Below, one piece after another: positions 56,596-64,000 of a stretch of DNA of 64,000 nucleotides. Each line of letters begins with the position of its first letter. Position 1 is the first letter of the stretch. Below the pieces are notes generated by a model. That model was not told where the DNA came from and made no database searches. It was given only the letters and a program-made list of their open reading frames with translations. The position numbers and the translations under genes are program-made. Source of the stretch: Salinicola lusitanus (lineage in GTDB: Bacteria > Pseudomonadota > Gammaproteobacteria > Pseudomonadales > Halomonadaceae); NCBI RefSeq assembly GCF_003206045.1, contig NZ_PZJM01000002.1, positions 346,673 to 410,672 on the forward strand, in the 5' to 3' direction.

Positions 56596-57470
56596 TGGCA
56601 CGCCACCTTTTCAATTATTCTTCTATCATAATTTATCGTCATTCTTTCTAATCTGAGCCCAGCCACCTCACATGCCCGATTGAGTATCCGGTCTCGTTTC
56701 TGTCGCTCCTTTTGCTTATGGCTCGGATCATCCAGCTCAATAGCGCACCAGATTCGAAAATCCTCTCGGGAGCAGAGCACGAAATCAAAATGCCACTGGG
56801 AAAGTTGACGAAATAGCGAATAAAACTCTCTGGAGTTACGCTTATGCAAAGCTACGTTAGGCTTAATAACGTCAACGACGCGAACCTGCGAGAATACATA
56901 AAACCTGTCGCTGTACTTATATTCAATGACTTTGTACGCAAACTGCTCTGATGGGCTCATTAGTTGCTCTTTGGCAATATACGCCCGCCCCTCGTCCATT
57001 AATTCCTCGGATAGGTTTCTATCGCCTACCCTGGGCTCTCTACGCCTGTTTTCTTGCCTCGCTTCCCATTCCTCAAAATATTTATCGATATTATCCCTTT
57101 CCGCTTTTCGCTCATACTTATCCATCTGATCGGCAACATCTTCGATTGTTTCTTTGAAGCGCTGCCCGGAAGGTCTTAATCGATGATCGAGGCTTATCCA
57201 GATAGGTTCAATAGCGGCAACAAATACGCTATAGGAGATAATCGACACAATGGTGACACCCATTACCGGCCATTGTGATATCGCTATAAGCGATGTATAT
57301 GTCCCAAGCTTCACCCAACATATAAAAGCACCTACGGATATCATCCCGCATATGCCAACTCGTATCATATTCAATTTATGATCTGATGGTGTCAGCCATA
57401 GGGCTAACCAACTACCGATTACGATGCCTCCACCTGTCAGCATCAGCCCATCCGCGATGTTCCCCAACAT
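56592..57470 (-). CDS. Cargo membrane protein with DUF2726 domain
   Basis: A protein of about 292 residues. Three N-terminal membrane helices (to about residue 85) are followed by a charged helical stretch and a C-terminal DUF2726 domain. The latter shows VFSQVRVVDVI, FDFVLCSREDFRIWCAIELDDPSH and RDRILNRACEVAGL, in the D...E-x-D pattern of restriction-like nuclease folds. AGGGGA lies 6 nt before ATG 57470; 57476 is an alternative start. It is the first gene of the cargo pair, in the prophage slot that carries defence genes in Pf phages. Function is inferred only. Confidence 0.78.
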   Translation of the reverse strand: MLGNIADGLMLTGGGIVIGSWLALWLTPSDHKLNMIRVGICGMISVGAFICWVKLGTYTSLIAISQWPVMGVTIVSIISYSVFVAAIEPIWISLDHRLRPSGQRFKETIEDVADQMDKYERKAERDNIDKYFEEWEARQENRRREPRVGDRNLSEELMDEGRAYIAKEQLMSPSEQFAYKVIEYKYSDRFYVFSQVRVVDVIKPNVALHKRNSREFYSLFRQLSQWHFDFVLCSREDFRIWCAIELDDPSHKQKERQKRDRILNRACEVAGLRLERMTINYDRRIIEKVACQ

Positions 57471-57598
57471 CTGCATTCCCCTGAACGGATCTGTTTTTCG
57501 TTTTCATCGGTAGATCCTTGGGATTCTTGAGCATCTAACGCGCCCTCTCCCTTTTCCCGCCCAACACTAATTCCCTGTTCCCTGGTACCAGCGATCCC

Positions 57599-57889
57599 TT
57601 ACTCGCTTCGCGATCCTGTATCCGTTCCGGTCTGCTTAAGCCGATCTCGTGCTTCCTCTATCTCGGGCGACGTTTGCCCATCGCCATCCTCTAGCGGAAT
57701 CTCGTTCAGCCACTTAGCGAACTGCGGATACGCACCCTGCACAGCGCGCAGAGTCTCGATGGAGCATTTCATACGCCCCAACTCGGTGCTGTGGATTGTG
57801 TGAACGCTTATTCCCACCTTATCGGCAAATTGCTGCCTGCTTAGATCGAAAAGTTCTCTGATCTGGCGGATTTTCTTTCCTTCGTCCAT
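57599..57889 (-). CDS. XRE-family phage repressor
   Basis: A 96-residue protein with a single HTH (IRQIRELFDLSRQQFADKVGISVHTIHSTELG) and an acidic tail. It is divergent from the HTH/excisionase-like gene, and three 14-bp operators lie between them, the nearest 4 bp before its start. This layout is that of a lysogeny switch. Confidence 0.9.
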   Translation of the reverse strand: MDEGKKIRQIRELFDLSRQQFADKVGISVHTIHSTELGRMKCSIETLRAVQGAYPQFAKWLNEIPLEDGDGQTSPEIEEARDRLKQTGTDTGSRSE

Positions 57890-57893
57890 TGCG

Positions 57894-57940
57894 GGTACGA
57901 TCCTACTCGGGTAGCATCTTACTCAAGGTAAGATCTTACC
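57894..57940. promoter_or_regulatory. Three tandem repressor operators
   Basis: GGTACGATCCTACT (57894), GGTAGCATCTTACT (57910) and GGTAAGATCTTACC (57927), the last a perfect palindrome. Start-to-start spacing is 16 and 17 bp. They sit between the repressor and the divergent HTH gene, in a lambda-OR-like arrangement. Confidence 0.85.
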
Positions 57941-57997
57941 TATTGATTTATTGCACAAGAAAAGCCTACCACAGACAAACAAAGGCGGCTTACGACA

Positions 57998-58201
57998 ATG
58001 GAAGCAAGCAAAACGCCCCAGGTCCCGGCCCTCGTGCCACTCATGACCAAAGAGCGCTTTTCCGAACTCTCCGGACTGTCTCTCGACACCATTGAAGGCC
58101 ACCTTCGCCGTGGCTATCTGCCGTCTCGCAAGATCGGTCGCCGCCTGATGATCAACGTCGCCCTCCTCCAGTTCGAATGCCTCGACGAGGAATGGTCATG
58201 A
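57998..58201 (+). CDS. Small HTH protein, excisionase-like
   Basis: A 67-residue winged-helix protein (RFSELSGLSLDTIEGHLRRGYLPSRKIGRRLMI), the size and place of XisF-type proteins in Pf phages that drive excision and phage replication. A decayed copy is found at 9745-9850. It is the first rightward gene beyond the operators. Confidence 0.82.
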   Translation: MEASKTPQVPALVPLMTKERFSELSGLSLDTIEGHLRRGYLPSRKIGRRLMINVALLQFECLDEEWS

Positions 58202-58349
58202 ATCGTCAATCTCCTACACGTTTTGGCGTCAATGACGACGCGACAGCGCCTTGTTATTTTGTATCTATAAAATTACCGTTGTTAACAGAATGTAAACTCT
58301 TGGCTTTTCGAGAGATTTCCGGTTCTGGTTGCTTCCCTGCGGCCGCTTC

Positions 58350-58398
58350 AACCCGGTATGGCAAACGGTCTTCGCCGACTTTTTCCCATAGCCGGGTT
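58350..58398 (+). other. Conserved phage hairpin, copy B
   Basis: AACCCGG-T-ATGG pairs with CCAT-AG-CCGGGTT. It is the homologue of 10065-10112, with a compensated base pair. Candidate origin or packaging signal. Confidence 0.65.
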
Positions 58399-58894
58399 CC
58401 TTTTGACCATTGTCGCATTTTGCATCCTGTTCCTTTGCGCTTTCGAGGAGTAGCATCGGTAACTGCAGCGGATGCAGTTGGTATGTGCTCGCTCACTTGG
58501 CGGGTTACAACTAACGGCAATCAGACTGCGAAGAAATATAGCGACCATGAACATCGCTATACACCAAATGACGTCCTGACTCGATCAGTTGACGCTATCT
58601 CCACCCGCAACGGTGTTTGGTCCGATAAGGTCCTCCATCGCTTGCGGGTTTTTTATACTGACTGTATCTTCTATTTACAGTTTGCCGGCTTTAACCGACA
58701 TACTGTCGTCAATATCTTTCGCCTTTGGTCTAATTTTTACGCCAGGATTGTAAAAAATTATAACAGCACCAAAATATCCTTTGCTTGGGCGTCGTTTAGT
58801 GGCGACAATTTATGCACTAAGTCGAATTCGGTTCTATTAACCGACACCGGCTTCACCGAGTTCATGGTCGCTTTCCACAAGAAGCGATCTTTTC

Positions 58895-58946
58895 CGGCCC
58901 GTAAGTCAGTCACTACCCCTGGTGACGCTTATCGGGCCGTTTTTTT
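58895..58946 (+). terminator. Conserved phage hairpin followed by a T-run, copy B
   Basis: CGGCCCG-TAAG and CTTA-TCGGGCCG form the outer stem, GTCAC/GTGAC the inner, then seven Ts. Homologue of 10427-10478 with a compensatory inner pair. Confidence 0.85.
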
Positions 58947-59129
58947 GTCCCCGATTCCTGCCGCAACCGCGTTCCCCTTGGTCCGTGGCGCTTTCGCCTG
59001 CTCGTCTTTCCCAGCCCGACAGGCTTCCCCGGCGTCACGGGCCCTTTTTATTCCCCAAGCGATCACGCGTTCACTCCTGAATGCGCATCGCAGTACTCCC
59101 GCAGCACCCACCCACACGAGGAACACCCA

Positions 59130-59336
59130 ATGACCACCGCGAAGAAACAACCCGTTCGCGTGTTCCTGGATCAGAGCGACCACTCCCGGTTTCTCGTCCA
59201 GGCTGGCACCAACCGCCTGACCCCTTCCGCCCTGGGCGAACGGCTCTTTCAGTACGGCCTTGCGCAACTCGAGCGCGGCGACCGCTCCGTCCTGGAAGGT
59301 GACCCTTCTCCGGCCCGCCCGGAACCGGGGCTCTAA
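59130..59336 (+). CDS. Small phage protein upstream of the ssDNA-binding gene
   Basis: A 68-residue protein (MTTAKKQPVRVFLDQSDHSRF start) with GAGGAA before the ATG. The N-terminal part is basic and the middle could form a ribbon-helix-helix. Pf phages carry similar small genes at this place. Function not recognised. Confidence 0.65.
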   Translation: MTTAKKQPVRVFLDQSDHSRFLVQAGTNRLTPSALGERLFQYGLAQLERGDRSVLEGDPSPARPEPGL

Positions 59337-59338
59337 TC

Positions 59339-59692
59339 ATGTTCCTGCCTGCCCGTCACCCGTCGCCCATCGGTCGCACGGCCTCCCAGGCCGGAACCGT
59401 GCCCCCCGTCATACCCTGCGCAGCACGGGTTGACGGGGGGTGCGGGATCGGCCGCCGTGCTTCACGACCGATGGCAGGCGGTGTCGGGTGGGCAGACGCC
59501 TGCCCGGAGCCCCGAGTTCTGAGGGAGCGGGCCCGGCGGTGTCTCCAGGGGCGCGATTACGGTCACGCCGCGCTTCTCTACGCCCAGGCCGAACACTTAA
59601 CCCGGATGCTCGACCCCGAGTCATCCGACCTATCAGAGCTAGTCGTACTCGCTCGCCACTGCCACACCCTGGCAACCCAGTACCAACGCTAA
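59339..59692 (+). CDS. Hypothetical phage protein
   Basis: A 117-residue protein. The first half is Gly/Pro/Arg-rich and probably disordered; the second is helical (RARRCLQGRDYGHAALLYAQAE). It begins 3 nt after the preceding stop. A downstream start may be the real one. No family recognised. Confidence 0.5.
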   Translation: MFLPARHPSPIGRTASQAGTVPPVIPCAARVDGGCGIGRRASRPMAGGVGWADACPEPRVLRERARRCLQGRDYGHAALLYAQAEHLTRMLDPESSDLSELVVLARHCHTLATQYQR

Positions 59693-59705
59693 AAGGAACC
59701 AAACC

Positions 59706-60041
59706 ATGTCCATGATCAACACCATTCAAGCCCACGTTATCGGTGCCTCCCGCTACGAAGTCGAGGGCATCAAAGGGGCCAAGCTGATCATCATGAACGA
59801 GGCCGCGCCGGACAACGACAACCTGTTCGGCTTCCAGACCTCCACCATGTCCGCCCCGTTCGAGATGGTCGACAAGATCCGCGAACTCAACCCGCGCTTG
59901 CCCGGCAACCTGGAGCTCGACGTCGAGATCCGCGCCTCCCAAGGCAAGGTAACGATGCACGCCATTGCCGTGCGTGAAGCCAGCGTGACCGGTCGCCGCC
60001 CGAGCGATACCAAGCCGGACAGCACCAGCAAGACCAACTGA
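59706..60041 (+). CDS. Probable phage ssDNA-binding protein (pV position)
   Basis: A 111-residue basic/acidic mixed beta-rich protein (MINTIQAHVIGASRYEVEGIKGAKLIIMNE) with a disordered hydrophilic tail. Length, composition and position directly before the pVII/pIX-sized genes match filamentous phage single-strand-binding proteins. The assignment rests largely on gene order. Confidence 0.65.
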   Translation: MSMINTIQAHVIGASRYEVEGIKGAKLIIMNEAAPDNDNLFGFQTSTMSAPFEMVDKIRELNPRLPGNLELDVEIRASQGKVTMHAIAVREASVTGRRPSDTKPDSTSKTN

Positions 60042-60079
60042 TATCGCCATCGCATAACCCGGATAACGAGGAGCCACCA

Positions 60080-60178
60080 ATGACCGCTGAACAGTTCGAT
60101 CAACTGTGGCTCCTCACGTTTTGTACCGCGCTCGTCGTCTCATTCGGGCTCGGTGCAATCAAGGGTGGCCAACGATGA
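60080..60178 (+). CDS. Minor coat protein, pVII-like
   Basis: A 32-residue hydrophobic peptide (MTAEQFDQLWLLTFCTALVV start) with one membrane helix and a GGQR tail. Ff pVII has 33 residues and lies at the same place. GAGGAG precedes its ATG. The stop overlaps the next start (ATGA). Confidence 0.8.
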   Translation: MTAEQFDQLWLLTFCTALVVSFGLGAIKGGQR

Positions 60179-60282
60179 GCTCCGCAACCCTCATCGGCTA
60201 CCTGTTAGGAGCCTACGCCCTAGGTTGGGCGTGGGGTAAGTCCACACTCGCGTTCAAGCAATTCATGGAAAAAACACTATGA
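60175..60282 (+). CDS. Minor coat protein, pIX-like
   Basis: A 35-residue peptide (MSSATLIGYLLGAYALGWAW start) with one helix, in the pIX place. It overlaps the genes on both sides by 4 nt, so three coat genes are translated as a coupled set. Confidence 0.8.
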   Translation: MSSATLIGYLLGAYALGWAWGKSTLAFKQFMEKTL

Positions 60283-60548
60283 AAACCCAACTGAAAAACG
60301 CTGCCGTCCGTACCCGTTTCGCCCTCCGCAAAGTCGCCGGCAAGGCAACGGCTGTCTCCGTCACCATGATTGGCGGCACCACCGCTGCCATGGCATCCGA
60401 CGGTGGCTCTGCTGCATCTGCCGCATTCTCTGAACTCTCCAGCCAGGCCGCCAGTATGGCCAGCGAAGCGTGGCCCGTCGTGACCGCCATCGTCGGCTCA
60501 CTGCTCGCCATCGGCCTGTTCAAGAAGTTCGCCAACAAAGCCACCTGA
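60279..60548 (+). CDS. Major coat protein (pVIII-type)
   Basis: An 89-residue precursor. A 39-residue signal sequence ends in AMA, then a mature coat of exactly 50 residues: acidic N-terminus (SDGG), amphipathic helix, hydrophobic helix (VVTAIVGSLLAIGLF) and basic end KKFANKAT. The size and the FKKF tail are those of Ff pVIII. It coats the virion in thousands of copies. Confidence 0.93.
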   Translation: MKTQLKNAAVRTRFALRKVAGKATAVSVTMIGGTTAAMASDGGSAASAAFSELSSQAASMASEAWPVVTAIVGSLLAIGLFKKFANKAT

Positions 60549-60560
60549 TCCGGTGGTTCA

Positions 60561-60601
60561 ACCGGCCCCGATCTCCGCCCTGGGCGTACACCGGGGCCGG
60601 T
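60561..60601 (+). terminator. Hairpin after the major coat gene
   Basis: ACCGGCCCCG (60561-60570) and CGGGGCCGGT (60592-60601) pair perfectly, with a nested CGCCC/GGGCG stem in the loop. A T-run occurs only at 60627. Ff phages have a terminator at the same place, between genes VIII and III. Confidence 0.6.
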
Positions 60602-60643
60602 GACTCAAGGGGCCTTCCGGGGCTCCTTTTTTGTTGGTGGCTT

Positions 60644-61960
60644 ATGCGAATTCTTATTTTTCTTCTTTTTGCTATCGCCTATTCATCGAATGTGTCGGCG
60701 GCTCAAATAATAGCTACCTATAGTTATGCCGATCGGTATTTTGGTCATGATGAACCTATTTCTAGACTCATCCCTAGATACCCCGATCACGCACTCTGGG
60801 CTAGGTTTAACCGCGATGATACTAAAATTATTTATGCTGAAAAAATCACGAACATAGATTCTGACTATGTGCTTCCCGATGTTCCTATTTACAATTTCGT
60901 CTATACCGACGAGCAGTGCCAGTCTGCTTATGGTGGCGAACGCATTATAGATGGCCCCTCCCTAGATAACTTATCTGCCAATTTTGGCTCTTGTTCTGTT
61001 ACTGCCGGCCCCGGACTCACAGCATGCGGGAGCAATGATGATGGAACGACTTGGTGTTCTGCCAATTGGGTTGCTGTGTCTACCGGGGAAAAAAATGAAG
61101 ATGAAGAAGTTGAAACCCCGGATATATATGAGCCTACTGACGACCCTGATTCCTGTTCCATAGGCTCCGTTACAACAGGTGGTAAAACCTATTGCTATAC
61201 CGGCGGCGCTAACAATGTCACCGAGGTGACTATCGACGAAAACGGGGATGTTATCGATGACTCCAATGACGGCGGCAACTCTGGCGGCAGTGACGGCGGT
61301 GGTTCTGGCGGGGGTGGCGGCTCTGACGGCGGTTCATCCGGTGATGGTTCCGGTGGCGGCGGCGGCTCTGGTGGTGGCGGCTCGTCAGGGGGCGGTAGTG
61401 GGGATGGTGGGTCGTCCGGTGGCGATAGCGGCTCTGACGGTGGCAATTCTGGCGGGGACGGTGACAGCGGTAGCGATGACGGCGAGGGGCTGGATGGCGT
61501 CATCGATGCCATCGGCAGTGTCCGCAAGGCCATCAACGATGGCTTCTCTAACCTCGTCGACACCTTCACCAACCAGGATGGCGCGCCCTCGGGCGAAGAT
61601 GTCGTGGCCGATTTCGACGGCCAGGGCCTCAGCGATGACCTGATGGCCGAGGTCGAGTCCCAGAACGACGGCATCCAGGGCGAACTGACACAGCGTTACC
61701 AGGATCTATTCGAGTCCGATTCCAGCATCCTCGGTTCGGCCCTGAACAGCGTCAGGGACACCGCCACCTCCTGGCTTCCCTCGATCCCTTCCGGTGGCGG
61801 CTGCAACCCGCTGTCGTTCTCCTTCCAGGGCCACACGCTGACGATTGAGTGTCGCGTCTTCGATCTCATCAAAGCCGCCCTCTCCTGGATTCTGTTCTTC
61901 TTCACCGCGTACCAGATCACCATGATGGCGCTGTCGTATCGCAACGGCGGGGAGGCCTAA
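60644..61960 (+). CDS. Adsorption protein, pIII-like
   Basis: A 438-residue protein. A signal peptide (MRILIFLLFAIAYSSNVSA) leads into an N-terminal domain of about 190 residues with several Cys, encoded by AT-rich DNA. A Gly/Ser/Asp-rich linker (encoded at 61270-61480) follows, then a GC-rich C-terminal domain ending in a membrane helix (AALSWILFFFTAYQITMMAL). This is the pIII plan: receptor-binding domain, flexible glycine linker, virion anchor. The change in base composition at the linker suggests domain exchange. Confidence 0.88.
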   Translation: MRILIFLLFAIAYSSNVSAAQIIATYSYADRYFGHDEPISRLIPRYPDHALWARFNRDDTKIIYAEKITNIDSDYVLPDVPIYNFVYTDEQCQSAYGGERIIDGPSLDNLSANFGSCSVTAGPGLTACGSNDDGTTWCSANWVAVSTGEKNEDEEVETPDIYEPTDDPDSCSIGSVTTGGKTYCYTGGANNVTEVTIDENGDVIDDSNDGGNSGGSDGGGSGGGGGSDGGSSGDGSGGGGGSGGGGSSGGGSGDGGSSGGDSGSDGGNSGGDGDSGSDDGEGLDGVIDAIGSVRKAINDGFSNLVDTFTNQDGAPSGEDVVADFDGQGLSDDLMAEVESQNDGIQGELTQRYQDLFESDSSILGSALNSVRDTATSWLPSIPSGGGCNPLSFSFQGHTLTIECRVFDLIKAALSWILFFFTAYQITMMALSYRNGGEA

Positions 61961-61962
61961 TC

Positions 61963-62313
61963 ATGGGAGCCCTCGTCCGCCTACTTTTCACTGCCCTGGT
62001 CCCGCTGCTCCGCGAGTTCTTCAAGCACTTCGGTGGCGTGCTGCTGCGGTTCTTCTTTTGGCTCAAGGTCGCCAGATTCGGCCTGTTCATGATCAAGGTC
62101 GGGATCTTCCTCGGCCTCGTCACCGGCATGGCCGCCGTGATTTCCGGTGTGGTCGACGGGCTGACGGTGTCCCTCCCGCCGCTGTTGGCCGACGGGTTCA
62201 ACCGGGTCTTGCCGGACAACTTCTCCAACTGTGTCGCCGCCCTGGTCATGGCGAAGTTCGCGGTCTTCGCGCTCCAGGTGAAGGACCGCATCTTGAGTCT
62301 TGGGGGCATCTGA
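61963..62313 (+). CDS. Minor coat protein, pVI-like (DUF2523)
   Basis: A 116-residue hydrophobic protein with helices at about residues 20-60 and a C-terminal one (VAALVMAKFAVFALQV), in the pVI place. It holds pIII to the virion end. GGGGAGG precedes the start. The zot start shares one base with its stop (TGATG). Confidence 0.85.
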   Translation: MGALVRLLFTALVPLLREFFKHFGGVLLRFFFWLKVARFGLFMIKVGIFLGLVTGMAAVISGVVDGLTVSLPPLLADGFNRVLPDNFSNCVAALVMAKFAVFALQVKDRILSLGGI

Positions 62314-63395
62314 TGGCCGTCTACGTCGTCACCGGCAAGCTCGGCGCGGGTAAAACCCTGGTCGCGGTGGGCAAGATCAAGGACAAGCTGAACCGCGGCT
62401 GCCCGGTGGCTACCAACCTGGATCTCCGGCTGAACAAGCTGATCGGGGAGAAGGCCAGGAACACCCGCGTCTATCGCATCCCGGATAAGCCCCAGTTGGC
62501 CGACCTGGAAGCGATCGGCAGGGGCAATGACACCTACGACGAAGCCAAGAACGGTCTCCTGGTGCTCGACGAGTGTGGTACCTGGTTCAACTCCCGCTCC
62601 TGGGCCGACAAGTCGCGCCAGGCCGTCATCGACTGGTTTCTCCACGCTCGGAAATTGGGCTGGGACATCATTTTCCTGATCCAGGATCTCTCGATCATGG
62701 ACAAGCAGGCCCGCGTTGCCCTGGCGGAGCACGTCGTCTACTGCCGCCGCCTGGATCGCCTCTCGATCCCGTTCATCGGCTCGCTGTGGTCGATGTTCGC
62801 CGGCGGCAAGCTGCCGATGCCCAAGGTCCACCTCGGCATCGTCAAGTACGGGGATTCTCCGCAAAGCCTCGTCGTCGAGCGCTGGACCTATACCGGCCGC
62901 TCGCTCTACCCGGCCTATGACACCAAGCAGGCGTTCTCCGACGCCTACCCCCACCAGACCTATTCCATGCTGCCGCCGTGGCTCACCCATGGCGTGTTCC
63001 GCGTGCCCCGCGACGCGAGGTTCTACATGCGCCTGACCCGCATCTACTGGAAACGCTTCAACCGACCGTTGATGGCGGTCGCCGCTTTCGCTCTGGGAAT
63101 CGTCCTCACCACGTCCGTGCTGGTCATCGATGAAGTCGATGCGCGCAACAGCCGACCGGACCCGGAGGCCACGCCCGACACCCCCGCCCCCACGGTCGAC
63201 CTCACGGCCTACCAACGGGCGCGGATCACCGGGTATGCCCAACTGGGCGACCTCACCACCTATCGACTCCTGGACGGCGACAACCGGCCCACCACCAGCC
63301 ACGACCTCGAGCGCCAAGGGCTCACCGTCGTGCCGATGGGCGCCTGTCACCTCCGCCTCGAATCTGGAGCTCAACATGCTGACATCGGTTGTTAG
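62313..63395 (+). CDS. zot: Zot-family assembly ATPase (pI-like)
   Basis: A 360-residue protein. Walker A GKLGAGKT at residues 8-15, the acidic LLVLDECGTWFNSR Walker B, and one membrane helix at about 255-275, followed by a periplasmic domain. It drives virion extrusion through the inner membrane. It overlaps the secretin gene by 20 nt. Confidence 0.95.
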   Translation: MAVYVVTGKLGAGKTLVAVGKIKDKLNRGCPVATNLDLRLNKLIGEKARNTRVYRIPDKPQLADLEAIGRGNDTYDEAKNGLLVLDECGTWFNSRSWADKSRQAVIDWFLHARKLGWDIIFLIQDLSIMDKQARVALAEHVVYCRRLDRLSIPFIGSLWSMFAGGKLPMPKVHLGIVKYGDSPQSLVVERWTYTGRSLYPAYDTKQAFSDAYPHQTYSMLPPWLTHGVFRVPRDARFYMRLTRIYWKRFNRPLMAVAAFALGIVLTTSVLVIDEVDARNSRPDPEATPDTPAPTVDLTAYQRARITGYAQLGDLTTYRLLDGDNRPTTSHDLERQGLTVVPMGACHLRLESGAQHADIGC

Positions 63396-64000
63396 ATCCC
63401 TTTGCAATGCCCTGTTTGTCTCGCTGCTGGCTGCATGGCTGTTATTGCTGGCGCGGCCATTGTTCGCCATGCCCATCGATATGCAGGGCGCCGACGTGCG
63501 GGAGTTCGTTCACTGGTACAGCCAGGAAACCGCCACGCCCATCGCCATCGATCCTCGCGTGGACGGCACCCTGACCGTCTACGCCCCGGACGTGACGCCG
63601 GAACAGCTCCCGGAGTTCTTCCAGGGGGTGATGCAGTCCCACGGCTACCAGCTCGTCCCCGGCAATCCGCCGACGCTGGTACCCGCTCGGTCTCAACAGA
63701 CGTTCATGGCCCAGATCGGCACCCCGGCCCCTCGGGATCCCAGCGTCTCCCGCGTGCTGCCGATCACCCACCTCCGGGCCGACGATCTCGCGCCCCTGGT
63801 CGATGCCTTCCTGGCCCAGACCACCACCGGCAGCCTCACCGCCGCCAATGCCCAGATCCTCCACGCCGCCAACGCGCTCCTGGTCAACGGCCCCCAAGAT
63901 CGGATCGACGCTCTGGAGCAGCTCCTGCCGCAGATCGATGTCACCCGCGCCCAGGTCCTCATTCGCGCCATCATCTTCGAAACCAGCGACGGCGATACCT
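63376..64000 (+). CDS. Outer-membrane secretin, pIV-like (partial)
   Basis: The N-terminal 208 residues of a phage secretin. Signal peptide (AAWLLLLARPLFA), then N0 and N1-type domains (IDMQGADVREFVHWYSQET, VLPITHLRADDLAPLVDAFL) as in GspD and pIV. It cuts at the window edge before the barrel. Ff phages code their own secretin like this, whereas Pf phages do not. GGAG precedes the start. Confidence 0.9.
   Translation, partial: MLTSVVRSLCNALFVSLLAAWLLLLARPLFAMPIDMQGADVREFVHWYSQETATPIAIDPRVDGTLTVYAPDVTPEQLPEFFQGVMQSHGYQLVPGNPPTLVPARSQQTFMAQIGTPAPRDPSVSRVLPITHLRADDLAPLVDAFLAQTTTGSLTAANAQILHAANALLVNGPQDRIDALEQLLPQIDVTRAQVLIRAIIFETSDGDT

Larger units (their letters stand above)
58202..59129. other. 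Phage non-coding region with two hairpins
   Basis: About 930 bases between the HTH gene and the first structural-side gene. A long open frame (58177-59133) runs through it but crosses a hairpin and a terminator and has no protein-like composition. Sequence similarity to the relic at 9.86-10.48 kb is concentrated in the hairpins and their flanks. This is where a filamentous phage keeps replication origins and packaging signal. Confidence 0.75.
55674..64000 (+). mobile_element. Filamentous (inovirus) prophage, partial
   Basis: From the left attachment site: cargo pair (minus strand), repressor (minus), HTH/excisionase-like gene, structured non-coding region, then structural and assembly genes in the Ff order V-VII-IX-VIII-III-VI-I-IV. 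Replication and integrase genes were not seen and would lie beyond 64000. The repressor/excisionase/cargo layout resembles the Pf prophages of Pseudomonas, while the coat protein and pIV-type secretin are Ff-like. Confidence 0.93.

Noticed and set aside
58177-59133. A 318-codon open frame in the phage non-coding region
   Set aside because: It crosses a conserved hairpin and a T-run terminator, its composition is not protein-like, and the homologous relic has no such frame.
61270-61480. Glycine-rich repeats as a possible CRISPR or tandem-repeat array
   Set aside because: It is in frame within the pIII-like gene and encodes the flexible linker; there are no equal spacers.

Overview
The window looks like a chromosomal segment of a moderately halophilic gammaproteobacterium of the Halomonas/Halomonadaceae type. 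The evidence is a stand-alone ectoine hydroxylase gene (ectD), a GC-rich background, tripartite tricarboxylate transporters (TTT), a giant cyclic beta-1,2-glucan synthase and metal-resistance genes. No 16S rRNA is present, so the genus is an inference.

Layout. 0-10 kb: a fumarylacetoacetate-hydrolase-family gene, ectD, a small zinc-ribbon gene, then a TTT uptake operon (tctC-tctB-tctA-SDR-MmgE/PrpD) with a GntR/FCD regulator and a clear 20-bp palindromic operator. 9.7-10.9 kb: a gene-poor stretch that is the relic of a filamentous prophage, ending at an intact tRNA-Thr(CGT). 11-16 kb: an outer-membrane efflux lipoprotein, an AI-2E-family permease, and a two-gene zinc-ribbon cassette that recurs at 28.3 kb. 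16.3-28 kb: cyclic glucan synthase, a transglutaminase-like protein and a chemoreceptor. 29-33.7 kb: a bacterial end-joining operon (ligD and two ku genes). 34-41.6 kb: CtaG-like and DUF2243 membrane proteins, then a detoxification block: chromate (chrA), arsenic (arsR-arsC-arsH-arsB), fluoride (crcB plus a DUF190-like gene) and a persulfide-dioxygenase-like hydrolase. 41.8-47.4 kb: a second TTT system with a fused TctA-TctB protein, a PrpF-family isomerase and a divergent LysR. 47.5-53.2 kb: small-molecule enzymes, pirin and a LysE exporter.

53.3-64 kb is mobile DNA. First come remnants of an older element: two broken copies of a DNA adenine methylase 3' end, an FRG-domain gene, and an integrase C-terminus next to a 44-nt 3' fragment of tRNA-Thr(TGT). 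That fragment is the left attachment site of a filamentous (inovirus) prophage running off the right edge. The prophage carries an accessory pair of AT-rich membrane genes (one with a DUF2726 nuclease-like domain), a repressor with three tandem operators, a small HTH/excisionase-like gene, a structured non-coding region, and structural genes in exactly the Ff (M13) order V-VII-IX-VIII-III-VI-I-IV.

Most noteworthy: (1) the 9.7-10.5 kb relic shares the excisionase remnant and two covarying hairpins with the 58-59 kb prophage, and both sit at tRNA-Thr genes in the same orientation; (2) the membrane DUF2726 pair in the prophage cargo slot is a candidate undescribed defence or exclusion module; (3) the zinc-ribbon cassette is repeated with its promoter and leader; (4) the TTT-linked SDR lacks the catalytic Ser and Tyr.
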